Position numbers and translations under genes: made by a program
In this document: in pieces, positions 15,382-22,945 of the stretch
How positions within the stretch are numbered: position 1 is the stretch's first letter
How the letters are laid out: each line of letters begins with the position of its first letter
Assembly (NCBI RefSeq): GCF_903181435.1
Contig: NZ_CAEUHO010000005.1
Location: forward strand, 248,001-312,000
Length of the DNA stretch: 64,000 nucleotides
Direction of reading: 5' to 3'
From: Bacteroides acidifaciens
GTDB taxonomy: Bacteria > Bacteroidota > Bacteroidia > Bacteroidales > Bacteroidaceae
Notes under the pieces: generated by a model
Database searches by the model: none
What the model was told of the DNA's origin: nothing
The model's input: only the letters and a program-made list of their open reading frames with translations

Positions 15382-16569
15382 TTAGAATACGGGCATCTGC
15401 CAAATGAATCCTACTGAAATACGGTTGGTACTGTAATTCTCCTGTCCCAACACCTTGGCGCGGGAAGTGAAATCGTACGAACGTCCTACGTAGGTGACGA
15501 AGAAGTGCAGGTTAGTTTCCATCGGATAGAACTCGATACCTGCCAGATAGCCCCAGGAAGTGCGGTAGTTCCCTTTTTCGACTCCTTCAGAAGCCTTGGT
15601 GACGGAAGCCGTCTCATACATACCTTTCACAAAGGCGTTCCATTTCGGCAGAAAACGATAATTGCATTTGGCCACTACGGAAAGATAACCGGCATCAAAA
15701 GCATTATGTCCGCCTGGACGACCGACGATATTGGTTATGATACCTTTCCGGTCGATATCCTCTTTCGAATACATGAAATCCACAAAAGCGTTCCATTTCC
15801 CCAGGTTCAATTCGTTTCCCAGAGCATAATAATACATATTATGGCTCTTGGCTTCGTTCATGACGGAAGCCGACCAACGGGTCTTGAATACATTGTTGAA
15901 ATTACCGTTCCAGTTCAATGTATAAACCAGTGGCATTTTGCCGGATTTCAAATCGGGAACATTCCCTTCCGCATCTTCCATGATTCCGTAAGTGCTGTCG
16001 AAAGAACCGTTGCGGCTGTTCAGTACTTGCAGGTTAAGTTGCTGGTCGGGAGTGACATTATAGCCGACATTCAATCCGGTCATAAAGTTGCTCATATAAT
16101 CAATCATGTCACAGTATTGGTAAACATCAATCGGGTTCAGGTCGAACTCGAAACCACCATAAGCCGTACATTGTTTTCCGGCAAAAAGATTAAACTGGTC
16201 GTTCAACTTGATGCCGATACCGGCGTAGTCGATGGAAGTCGGGAGATTGTCAATCATGCCGTTTGCGTCGTTCGAACGGTTGAGGCGCTGGCGGTAACGG
16301 TAAGAGAGCCAGTTGTTGATATTTCCTTTCGCTTCGATACGGAGTTGGTGCATATTGAAGTCGTCCTCTTGAAATCCGTCCCGGAAATGAGCGTCGAAGC
16401 TGCCTTGCATATTCAGATAAAGATTGAATTTGTCCGTCTTCTTTTTTACGTCTGTCAGTTCTTCAAATAAGGGAGTATTGGGCGAGAATTTGTCTTTCTT
16501 TTCCGTTTTTTGAGCATATACTCCCTGTATGCTGCCCGTCAGGAGCAGCATAAGGATTAATTTTTTCAT
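15382..16569 (-). CDS. Outer-membrane porin of the asparaginase/DcuB operon
   Basis: A 395-aa protein with a signal peptide MKKLILMLLLTGSIQGVYAQ. It is a beta-barrel with alternating aromatic strands (NLYLNMQGSFDAHFRDGFQE; LSYRYRQRLNRSND; FNLFAGKQCTAYGGFEFDLN) and ends in a typical terminal strand (SVGFIWQMPVF, final Phe). This layout fits the OprO/OprP-like porin fold. It is 15 bp downstream of the asparaginase gene in the same operon, so entry of asparagine/aspartate or exit of succinate across the outer membrane is a reasonable inference. The real substrate is not shown. Confidence 0.8.
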   Translation of the reverse strand: MKKLILMLLLTGSIQGVYAQKTEKKDKFSPNTPLFEELTDVKKKTDKFNLYLNMQGSFDAHFRDGFQEDDFNMHQLRIEAKGNINNWLSYRYRQRLNRSNDANGMIDNLPTSIDYAGIGIKLNDQFNLFAGKQCTAYGGFEFDLNPIDVYQYCDMIDYMSNFMTGLNVGYNVTPDQQLNLQVLNSRNGSFDSTYGIMEDAEGNVPDLKSGKMPLVYTLNWNGNFNNVFKTRWSASVMNEAKSHNMYYYALGNELNLGKWNAFVDFMYSKEDIDRKGIITNIVGRPGGHNAFDAGYLSVVAKCNYRFLPKWNAFVKGMYETASVTKASEGVEKGNYRTSWGYLAGIEFYPMETNLHFFVTYVGRSYDFTSRAKVLGQENYSTNRISVGFIWQMPVF

Positions 16570-16584
16570 AAGTCAGTCCGGTTT

Positions 16585-17643
16585 TTAGTATTCGTTAAAG
16601 TATTGCTGAATTTGTCTCCAGTCTGTCGTTTTGGTTAATGCGAGCATTAACAATACGCGGGACTTTTGCGGATTCAGTTCCAGTGAAGCCACGAATTGAT
16701 ACTTGGCATCATCTACTTCGGCATCGAGAGTGGTAGGACCGGTCGGTACGCGGGAAGAACGGACTACGAGGATTCCTTTTCTACGGGCGTCTATCAATGA
16801 CGGGAAGATGTTCTTGTGGATATTTCCGTTGCCGACTCCTGCATGGATGATACCTTTATATCCGTTGTTGAGCAGGGGAGTCATCATATCCGCTTCGATG
16901 TTGGAGTAGCTATATACGATACCGACTTTAGGCAGTGAGGTGAGATGCGTTACATCGAATACAGACTGAGTTGTATGTTTTTTGAGCGTCACTTGATTGT
17001 AGAATACTTTTCCGTTCAGCACATAGCCCAGTGCGCCGGAGTTAGGAGCTTGGAAAGTCTGTACGTCGACAGTGTTCATCTTTACTGTACTTTCTGCTCC
17101 CAGGATAAGTCCGTTCATGGCTACCAATACGCCTTTGTTTTTAGACTCTTTGGCAGAGGCGGTAACGACGGCATTGTAAAGATTCAGCGGTCCGTCAGCG
17201 CTTAACGCAGTGGAAGGACGCATGGCGCCTACCAATACTACAGGTTTGTCGCTTTTGACAGTCAGGTTCAGAAAATAAGCGGTTTCTTCCATCGTATCCG
17301 TTCCGTGAGTGATGACGATGCCGTCAATATCCGGGCGTTTCAACAGCTCATTGATTTTTTTGGCAAGTGTCAGCCAGACTTCATCGTTCATGTCCTGCGA
17401 GCCGATTCTTACAATCTGTTCGCCTGTCACGTTGGCGATGTCCTTAATCTCGGGAACGGCATCGAGCAATGCGCCGATGGCAACCTGTCCTGCCGTGTAA
17501 CTGGTTCCGGTGGCAGAACTTCCCGTACCGGCGATAGTTCCACCGGTGGCAAGAATGTGAATATTCGGTTTTGCGGCAAAAGCCATTGTGACGGTAAGTA
17601 GCAGGGCGGTTACTACCAGACCAAATCTTTTGAATTGTTTCAT
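16585..17643 (-). CDS. ansB: Periplasmic L-asparaginase, type II
   Basis: A 352-aa enzyme with a signal peptide MKQFKRFGLVVTALLLTVTM-AFA. It has catalytic motif 1 (ILATGGTIAGTG, nucleophilic Thr about 33) and motif 2 (ITHGTDTMEETAYFL, Thr/Asp about 115-116). The C-terminus ends RQIQQYFNEY, a usual type II ending. It hydrolyses L-asparagine to aspartate and ammonia in the periplasm. Together with the downstream porin and upstream DcuB it feeds aspartate to AspA, producing fumarate for anaerobic respiration. The gap to dcuB is 32 bp. Confidence 0.95.
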   Translation of the reverse strand: MKQFKRFGLVVTALLLTVTMAFAAKPNIHILATGGTIAGTGSSATGTSYTAGQVAIGALLDAVPEIKDIANVTGEQIVRIGSQDMNDEVWLTLAKKINELLKRPDIDGIVITHGTDTMEETAYFLNLTVKSDKPVVLVGAMRPSTALSADGPLNLYNAVVTASAKESKNKGVLVAMNGLILGAESTVKMNTVDVQTFQAPNSGALGYVLNGKVFYNQVTLKKHTTQSVFDVTHLTSLPKVGIVYSYSNIEADMMTPLLNNGYKGIIHAGVGNGNIHKNIFPSLIDARRKGILVVRSSRVPTGPTTLDAEVDDAKYQFVASLELNPQKSRVLLMLALTKTTDWRQIQQYFNEY

Positions 17644-17675
17644 AACTGGATGAAGTTTAGGTTAATAATATATTA

Positions 17676-18986
17676 TTAGAATATTTGTATGAAAAGCAGT
17701 CCCAACGCAATAGCGACGGCTGTGGACACCAGTCCGGGCATCATGAACGAATGATTCAACACATATTTGCCGATTTTTGTTGTCCCTGTCCGGTCGAAAT
17801 TGATGGCGGCCACCACGGTGGGGTAGTTCGGGATAAAGAAATATCCGTTAACGGCAGGGAACAAGGCAATCAGCATATACGGGGAGATACCCAGCGCGAT
17901 ACCCAGTGGCACGAGTGCCCGCACAGTGGCTGCCTGGCTGTAAAGCAGGATAGACATCACGAACAGCGCAATCCCGAAAAGCCACGGCATCTCGCGGACA
18001 ATGCCTTCGATAGAGAAGGTAAGTTGTGCCATATTTCCTTGAAGGAACGTATCACCCATCCAGGCAATACCGAAGATAGCGATAACCGCCTGCATCCCAG
18101 CAGGGAATACGGAGCCCTGCGTTGCCTTGATTCCGTCTGTCTTTGTCACTAATAAGATGATGGCCGCAGCCGATAACATGACAATTTCGATGATGGACGA
18201 CATTCCCAATGTAACGATTTCGCCATCAATAAGGAAAGACGGACGCATGCCTTCGAAAGAGCCGAAGAGTACGATAAAAGCGGTTGCCAATATGAAGATG
18301 ATGACAGAAAGCATTGCCGAACGTTTGTTCTTGACATCTTTAATCTCTACTTTCTTGTCGTTGAAAAGACCTTCTTTCAACCGTTTCTGATATTCGGGGT
18401 CGTTTACGAGGTCTTTTCCCACTCTCATGGAGAATAAAGCGCCTACCAAAACACCGACAATCGTAGCAGGAATTGTAATTTTAAGAATATCAAAGAGGGT
18501 AATATCAAATCCCGCCAGCAGTCCGAGCAAAGCAACGGTGGCGGCAGAGATAGGACTTGCCGTAATGGCCTGTTGAGAAGCGATGACTGCAATGCCGAGC
18601 GGACGCTCCGGGCGGATTTTTGTTTCGGTAGCAACTTCCGCTATCACGGGCAATACGGAATAAGCCACATGTCCGGTTCCTGCCACGAAAGTAAACAGGT
18701 AAGTCACCAGCGGGCTTAACAGAGTGACGTGTGACGGATTTTTTCGTAGCAAATGTTCTGCCAACTTTACCATGTAGTCGAGTCCGCCGGCTGCCTGCAT
18801 ACAAGCGGCTGCCGAGATGACGGCGGCAATCATCAGCATGACGTCGATAGGCGGAGCGGTGGGTTGTAAACCAAAAACGAACGTGAGTATCGCCAATCCA
18901 ATGCCTCCCATAACACCAAGACCGATGCCGCCCAGGCGAGCGCCGATAATAATGGCAGTCAGAACAAATGCTAATTGTAATATCAT
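17676..18986 (-). CDS. dcuB: Anaerobic C4-dicarboxylate transporter (Dcu family)
   Basis: A 436-aa inner-membrane carrier with 10-12 hydrophobic helices. It starts MILQLAFVLTAIIIGARLGG and contains TYLFTFVAGTGHVAYSVLPV and YFFIPNYPTVVAAINFDRTG, all typical of DcuA/DcuB. It exchanges aspartate, fumarate or malate for succinate. The DcuB subtype is chosen from operon context and is less certain than the family. It is the first gene of the dcuB-ansB-porin operon and divergent from aspA, forming one aspartate-to-succinate fermentation unit. Confidence 0.93.
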   Translation of the reverse strand: MILQLAFVLTAIIIGARLGGIGLGVMGGIGLAILTFVFGLQPTAPPIDVMLMIAAVISAAACMQAAGGLDYMVKLAEHLLRKNPSHVTLLSPLVTYLFTFVAGTGHVAYSVLPVIAEVATETKIRPERPLGIAVIASQQAITASPISAATVALLGLLAGFDITLFDILKITIPATIVGVLVGALFSMRVGKDLVNDPEYQKRLKEGLFNDKKVEIKDVKNKRSAMLSVIIFILATAFIVLFGSFEGMRPSFLIDGEIVTLGMSSIIEIVMLSAAAIILLVTKTDGIKATQGSVFPAGMQAVIAIFGIAWMGDTFLQGNMAQLTFSIEGIVREMPWLFGIALFVMSILLYSQAATVRALVPLGIALGISPYMLIALFPAVNGYFFIPNYPTVVAAINFDRTGTTKIGKYVLNHSFMMPGLVSTAVAIALGLLFIQIF

Positions 18987-19014
18987 AGGTTGTTGCTTAT
19001 TTTTAGTTTAAACA

Positions 19015-19022
19015 CAAAGATA
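19015..19022 (-). promoter_or_regulatory. -7 box of the dcuB operon
   Basis: TATCTTTG on the minus strand; the predicted start near 19008 gives a leader of about 22 nt. No clear -33 element is seen. Confidence 0.55.
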
Positions 19023-19167
19023 ACAATTTTCGTTCTTTGTATTTTCTTTTTCTTCTATTAACAACAAAAAACTTATTGAATGGTTTTTGCATATTTATAG
19101 AAACAATAACCTCGCTGGTTGGTTATATAAGTACTGACTAAAATGTTATTGTTATAAAACAACCGAT

Positions 19168-20601
19168 ATGGAACAGAATTTATCGAAAAAGACTCGTACA
19201 GAGAGCGACCTGATAGGAAGTCGTGACGTGCCCGAAAGCGCATTGTATGGAGTACAGACACTCCGTGGTATTGACAACTTTCGCATCAGCAAGTTTCATT
19301 TGAATGAGTATCCTTTATTTATTCAGGCGTTGGCCATCACGAAAATGGGGGCTGCCGTCGCCAACCGTGAACTGGATTTGCTGACCGAAGAACAGACAGA
19401 CGCTATTTTGAAAGCTTGTAAGGAAATTCTCGAAGGGAAACATCACGAACAATTTCCTGTCGACATGATTCAGGGCGGAGCCGGAACCACGACGAATATG
19501 AACGCCAATGAAGTGATTGCCAACCGCGCGTTGGAACTGCTGGGACACCAGCGCGGCGAATACCAGTATTGTTCTCCAAACGACCACGTAAACCGTTCGC
19601 AATCCACCAATGATGCTTATCCTACCGCTATTCACATAGGCTTATATTATACCCACCTGAAACTGGTGAAACATTTCACCGAGTTGATAGCATCTTTCCG
19701 CAGGAAAGGAAAAGAGTTTGCGCATGTGATTAAGATGGGACGTACCCAGTTGGAAGACGCTGTGCCGATGACCCTTGGACAGACATTCAACGGATTTGCA
19801 AGCATCCTGGAACACGAAGTGAAGAACCTCGACTTTGCCGCACAGGATTTTCTGACAGTCAATATGGGGGCGACCGCCATCGGAACCGGCATCACCGCCG
19901 AGCCCGGATATGCCGAAAAGTGTATCGCCGCTTTGCGCAAAATCACCGGACTGGATATAAAACTGGCGGATGACCTGGTGGGAGCCACTTCGGATACTTC
20001 CTGCATGGTAGGCTATTCGGCAGCCATGAGACGTGTGGCTGTCAAGATGAATAAGATATGCAATGATTTACGGTTGTTGGCATCCGGTCCCCGTTGCGGA
20101 TTGGGAGAGATTAACTTGCCGGCAATGCAGCCGGGGTCTTCCATCATGCCGGGAAAAGTAAATCCGGTGATTCCCGAAGTCATGAACCAGATAGCCTATA
20201 AGGTGATAGGAAATGACCTCTGTGTAGCGATGAGTGGCGAAGCCGCCCAAATGGAACTGAATGCAATGGAACCGGTGATGGCGCAATGCTGTTTCGAATC
20301 TGCCGACTTGTTCATGAATGGTTTTGATACCTTGCGTACCCTGTGTGTGGACGGCATCACGGCAAATGAAGAAAAATGCCGTCGGGACGTACACGACAGC
20401 ATCGGAGTAGTGACAGCCTTGAATCCGGTAATCGGATATAAGAACTCTACGAAGATTGCCAAAGAAGCGTTAGAGACAGGAAAGGGCGTTTATGAACTTG
20501 TATTGGAACATAATATCCTTTCCAAAGAAGATTTGGATACTATCTTGAAACCGGAGAATATGATAAAACCCGTGAAGTTGGACATTCATCCGAATAGTTG
20601 A
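19168..20601 (+). CDS. aspA: Aspartate ammonia-lyase (aspartase)
   Basis: A 477-aa enzyme of the fumarase/aspartase superfamily. Visible are the substrate loop GSSIMPGKVNP (about 322-332, with the catalytic Ser), the GGAGTTTNMNANEVIANRA segment (about 103-121) and SPNDHVNRSQSTNDAYPTA (about 138-156). It deaminates L-aspartate to fumarate plus ammonia in the cytoplasm. It is divergent from dcuB and so controlled with asparaginase and the transporter. Fumarate is then reduced to succinate, a main Bacteroides end product. Length is normal. Confidence 0.96.
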   Translation: MEQNLSKKTRTESDLIGSRDVPESALYGVQTLRGIDNFRISKFHLNEYPLFIQALAITKMGAAVANRELDLLTEEQTDAILKACKEILEGKHHEQFPVDMIQGGAGTTTNMNANEVIANRALELLGHQRGEYQYCSPNDHVNRSQSTNDAYPTAIHIGLYYTHLKLVKHFTELIASFRRKGKEFAHVIKMGRTQLEDAVPMTLGQTFNGFASILEHEVKNLDFAAQDFLTVNMGATAIGTGITAEPGYAEKCIAALRKITGLDIKLADDLVGATSDTSCMVGYSAAMRRVAVKMNKICNDLRLLASGPRCGLGEINLPAMQPGSSIMPGKVNPVIPEVMNQIAYKVIGNDLCVAMSGEAAQMELNAMEPVMAQCCFESADLFMNGFDTLRTLCVDGITANEEKCRRDVHDSIGVVTALNPVIGYKNSTKIAKEALETGKGVYELVLEHNILSKEDLDTILKPENMIKPVKLDIHPNS

Positions 20602-20637
20602 TTGATGTTATAGTAAGTGGAAATAGAATCAATAGGG

Positions 20638-20676
20638 AAATCGCTGGAGTGGATAAATATCTGCTCCGGCGATTTT
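20638..20676 (+). terminator. Intrinsic terminator of aspA
   Basis: AAATCGCTGGAG and CTCCGGCGATTT form a 12-bp stem (one G-U) followed by TTAATT. Confidence 0.75.
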
Positions 20677-20685
20677 AATTATACT

Positions 20686-20693
20686 TACTTTTG
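20686..20693 (+). promoter_or_regulatory. -7 box of a decayed gene
   Basis: TACTTTTG, 22 bp before the ATG of the oxidoreductase remnant; it looks like the surviving promoter. No -33 element is clear. Confidence 0.45.
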
Positions 20694-20714
20694 TTCTTAT
20701 AAAAAGATAGGAAT

Positions 20715-20798
20715 ATGAATGTATTTGATGTTATAATCATTGGTTTCGGCAAAGGCGGGAAGAATCTCATGGAACTGACTCGAACTGATTGTCCGTGA
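20715..20798 (+). pseudogene. Remnant of a pyridine-nucleotide-disulfide oxidoreductase (N-terminus only)
   Basis: The frame reads MNVFDVIIIGFGKGGKNL then loses similarity (MELTRTDCP, stop). VIIIGFGKGGK is the FAD-binding beta-alpha-beta start of the MerA/glutathione-reductase-like NAD(P)/FAD oxidoreductases of Bacteroides. Everything after residue 18 is missing. A -7 box still stands upstream. This is a deletion scar of a once complete gene of about 450 codons. Confidence 0.75.
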
Positions 20799-20869
20799 AG
20801 ATTTATTCTCATAATAGTAACTTTTTGTGAAGAAAAGCAGTACTTTTATGCCGATATATAGATTATCGT

Positions 20870-20893
20870 CCTATTTGAATAACTGCAAATAGG
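20870..20893. promoter_or_regulatory. Dyad upstream of the NADAR gene
   Basis: CCTATTTG and CAAATAGG separated by 8 bp, ending 30 bp before the ATG. It could be an operator or a 5' UTR hairpin. No clean TAnnTTTG lies nearby. Confidence 0.4.
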
Positions 20894-20923
20894 AGAACTG
20901 TTTAATACAACAACTATGAATAT

Positions 20924-21799
20924 ATGAAGACAGACCGTTTTACAATAGACAATCCGTTACCGCCATTGTGGCTGGCATATCCTGAAATACCTCAGTATAG
21001 TATAGGGTGGCGAATGGGATATGGCGAGGATTACAGATGGTTATTTAATGATTGGTTTACTGATTTGTCCGAGGAAGAACAGGCGAAATATAGGGAGATG
21101 TTTCCCACCCCTTACTCATGGCAGGGATATTATGAATATGCGTTTGATAAGAAAGATATTTATTCTTTGGGAGATATCGACTTTTGGCAGCCGGACGGAG
21201 TTCCTGAGTTTTCATTGGAGCAACTCAGGGCGGAAGTAACGAATGGGAAAGAGTTTGATTATCTCTTCTTTTGGGGATATCATAAGAAGGCGGAAATCAG
21301 TAAATCGTGTTTGAGCCAATGGTGGCAGACGTCTTTTCGGATAGATATTAATGAATATTGCTGTATGGAGCAGTATATGATGGCTGAAAAAGCACGTCTT
21401 TTTGAAGATGGGGATACAAGAAAGCAGATATTAGATGAAATAGACCCCCAAATGATAAAGGCATTGGGTCGAAAAGTAGAGGGATTCGAGCAGAGTGTAT
21501 GGGATAAATACAAATATTCAATCGTTCTCAATGGAAATTATGCTAAGTTTATCCAAAACCAGGACCAGCTTGACTTTTTACTGGGTACTGGCGATAAGGT
21601 CCTGGTAGAAGCCAGTCCATACGATACTATATGGGGGATTGGTATGCAGGAGACTGACCCTCAGGTACATAATCCATTATTATGGAAAGGAGAGAATCTG
21701 TTAGGTTTCGCTTTGATGGAAGTGAGAAATGAGTTGAGGCGGGTATTAAAGTCATGGCACTTGATTGATTGGGAGCAATTGGAAGACATAATTGATTAA
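20924..21799 (+). CDS. NADAR (YbiA-like) domain protein
   Basis: A 291-aa protein. Residues about 110-285 carry the NADAR pattern: EYCCMEQYMMAEKARLF, then the charged helix ALGRKVEGFEQSVWDKYKYS, then FLLGTGDKVLVEASPYDTIW, GIGMQETDP and LLGFALMEVRNELRR. The N-terminal 100 residues (LPPLWLAYPEIPQYSIGWRM...) are an extra domain that I do not recognise. NADAR proteins cleave N-glycosidic bonds: YbiA acts on riboflavin intermediates, and other members remove ADP-ribose from guanine or NAD-derived products. Which applies here is open. It stands alone between a decayed oxidoreductase and an intergenic repeat. Confidence 0.85.
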   Translation: MKTDRFTIDNPLPPLWLAYPEIPQYSIGWRMGYGEDYRWLFNDWFTDLSEEEQAKYREMFPTPYSWQGYYEYAFDKKDIYSLGDIDFWQPDGVPEFSLEQLRAEVTNGKEFDYLFFWGYHKKAEISKSCLSQWWQTSFRIDINEYCCMEQYMMAEKARLFEDGDTRKQILDEIDPQMIKALGRKVEGFEQSVWDKYKYSIVLNGNYAKFIQNQDQLDFLLGTGDKVLVEASPYDTIWGIGMQETDPQVHNPLLWKGENLLGFALMEVRNELRRVLKSWHLIDWEQLEDIID

Positions 21800-21848
21800 A
21801 ATAAAGTATCTGCAACTTTATTTGCTCGTTCGTTTCTACGGCTAGACA

Positions 21849-21939
21849 CTTTGGTTTCTAACGCTTGAAACATTTAGTTTCAAACACTTGAAACACTTAG
21901 TTTCAAAGCATGAAACACTTGGTTTCACTACATGAAACA
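21849..21939. repeat. Tandem 22-bp dyad repeats (GAAAC-N6-GTTTC)
   Basis: About four imperfect copies of CTTGAAACACTTAGTTTCAA at a 22-23 bp step, each a small palindrome GAAAC/GTTTC. They lie in the gap after the NADAR gene, contain no frame and look like a Bacteroides intergenic repeat. The rest of 21800-22230 contains only this and the hairpin at 22013. Confidence 0.65.
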
Positions 21940-22012
21940 GAAATTGCCCTTAGTTGCTGATTTCGTTTACCGTAGACTTACTCTAAATAAGGCGGTGATA
22001 GGTGATAGATGT

Positions 22013-22040
22013 GGTGATAGGTTGCAAACAACCTATCACC
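22013..22040. repeat. Perfect hairpin with CTATCACC motif
   Basis: GGTGATAGGTTG and CAACCTATCACC form a 12-bp perfect stem with a 4-nt loop. Further GGTGATAG copies stand at about 21993, 22001 and 22079, so this is a small repeat cluster rather than a terminator (no T run). Confidence 0.6.
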
Positions 22041-22230
22041 GCTCTGAAAGTGCTATGAATAAGAGAATTGGAGAGGAGGGTGATAGGTTGAAAGAGGATT
22101 TTCATTTTTTTATATGAGAGAGTAGTCAGAAAACTTCTTTATCATAATCATATGCTTTCAGCTCATTATAAGGATACGGGGCAGGATTGGATGAACAACA
22201 GCTACTTTGAGCGAACAAAAAACCGATAAA

Positions 22231-22262
22231 TTGTGTTTATTTATTCTAATTATATATCTTTG
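22231..22262 (+). promoter_or_regulatory. Promoter of the beta-barrel protein gene
   Basis: TTG (22231-22233), 21 bp, TATCTTTG (22255-22262), about 25 bp before the ATG. Confidence 0.7.
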
Positions 22263-22287
22263 TCCCGAATTATAAACACGTAAATTT

Positions 22288-22866
22288 ATGAAAAAGATTT
22301 TTGGTGCTTTAATGATTGCTGTATGTATTGGTATGGCAATGCCTGCTCAGGCTCAAATACATTTTGGTGTAAAGGGAGGTTTGAACTTGTCAAAAGCAAG
22401 TCTTTCCGATATCCCCGGCAACTTTAAGAAGGATAACTTTACCGGTTTCTTTATCGGGCCGATGGCTGAGTTTAATATTCCAATCGTAGGATTGGGGGTA
22501 GATGCTTCTCTGCTTTTTGCCCAAAGAGGTGTGAAAGTAACTCCGGAAGGAGCTGATGAATATACTGTTAAGCAAAACGGTCTTGATATTCCGGTAAACT
22601 TGAAGTATAACATCGGTTTGGGAAGTCTGTTGGGACTTTATATTGCTGCCGGTCCTGATTTTTATTTCGATTTTGAGAAGAAGTCAGGAATTGACAAGAA
22701 GAAAGCCGAAGTCGGTATTAACGTTGGTGCAGGTGTGAAACTGCTCAATCACTTGCAGGTGGGTGCCAATTATAACATCCCATTGGGTGACACTGCCAAG
22801 ATTGAAGGAACAGACGGTTCATACAAAACTAAGACCTGGCAAGTATCCGTTGCCTATATCTTTTGA
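22288..22866 (+). CDS. Outer-membrane beta-barrel protein (porin-family, OMP_b-brl type)
   Basis: A 192-aa protein with a signal peptide MKKIFGALMIAVCIGMAMPA-QAQ. Eight-stranded barrel features are seen: IHFGVKGGLNLSKASLSDIP at the start, repeated G-x-x-hydrophobic strands (ASLLFAQRGVKV; IPVNLKYNIGLGSLLGLYIA) and a final strand TWQVSVAYIF ending in Phe. The layout matches the small outer_membrane_beta-barrel (PF13568-like) family. The role is probably structural or a small pore. It is monocistronic, with its own promoter and terminator. Confidence 0.88.
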   Translation: MKKIFGALMIAVCIGMAMPAQAQIHFGVKGGLNLSKASLSDIPGNFKKDNFTGFFIGPMAEFNIPIVGLGVDASLLFAQRGVKVTPEGADEYTVKQNGLDIPVNLKYNIGLGSLLGLYIAAGPDFYFDFEKKSGIDKKKAEVGINVGAGVKLLNHLQVGANYNIPLGDTAKIEGTDGSYKTKTWQVSVAYIF

Positions 22867-22896
22867 CGAAACATTTACTTTAACATAGTAGAACTG

Positions 22897-22928
22897 GAGG
22901 CTTTCGACTGTCGGAAGCCTCTTTTTTT
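22897..22928 (+). terminator. Intrinsic terminator of the beta-barrel gene
   Basis: GAGGCTTTCGAC pairs with GTCGGAAGCCTC (one G-U), followed by seven T. The T run runs straight into the priA -7 box. Confidence 0.85.
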
Positions 22929-22929
22929 A

Positions 22930-22937
22930 TATCTTTG
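22930..22937 (+). promoter_or_regulatory. -7 box of priA
   Basis: TATCTTTG only 8 bp before the ATG at 22946, so the predicted transcript would be nearly leaderless. The GTG at 22937 cannot be the start because it lies inside this box. Confidence 0.55.
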
Positions 22938-22945
22938 TGCCTGCA

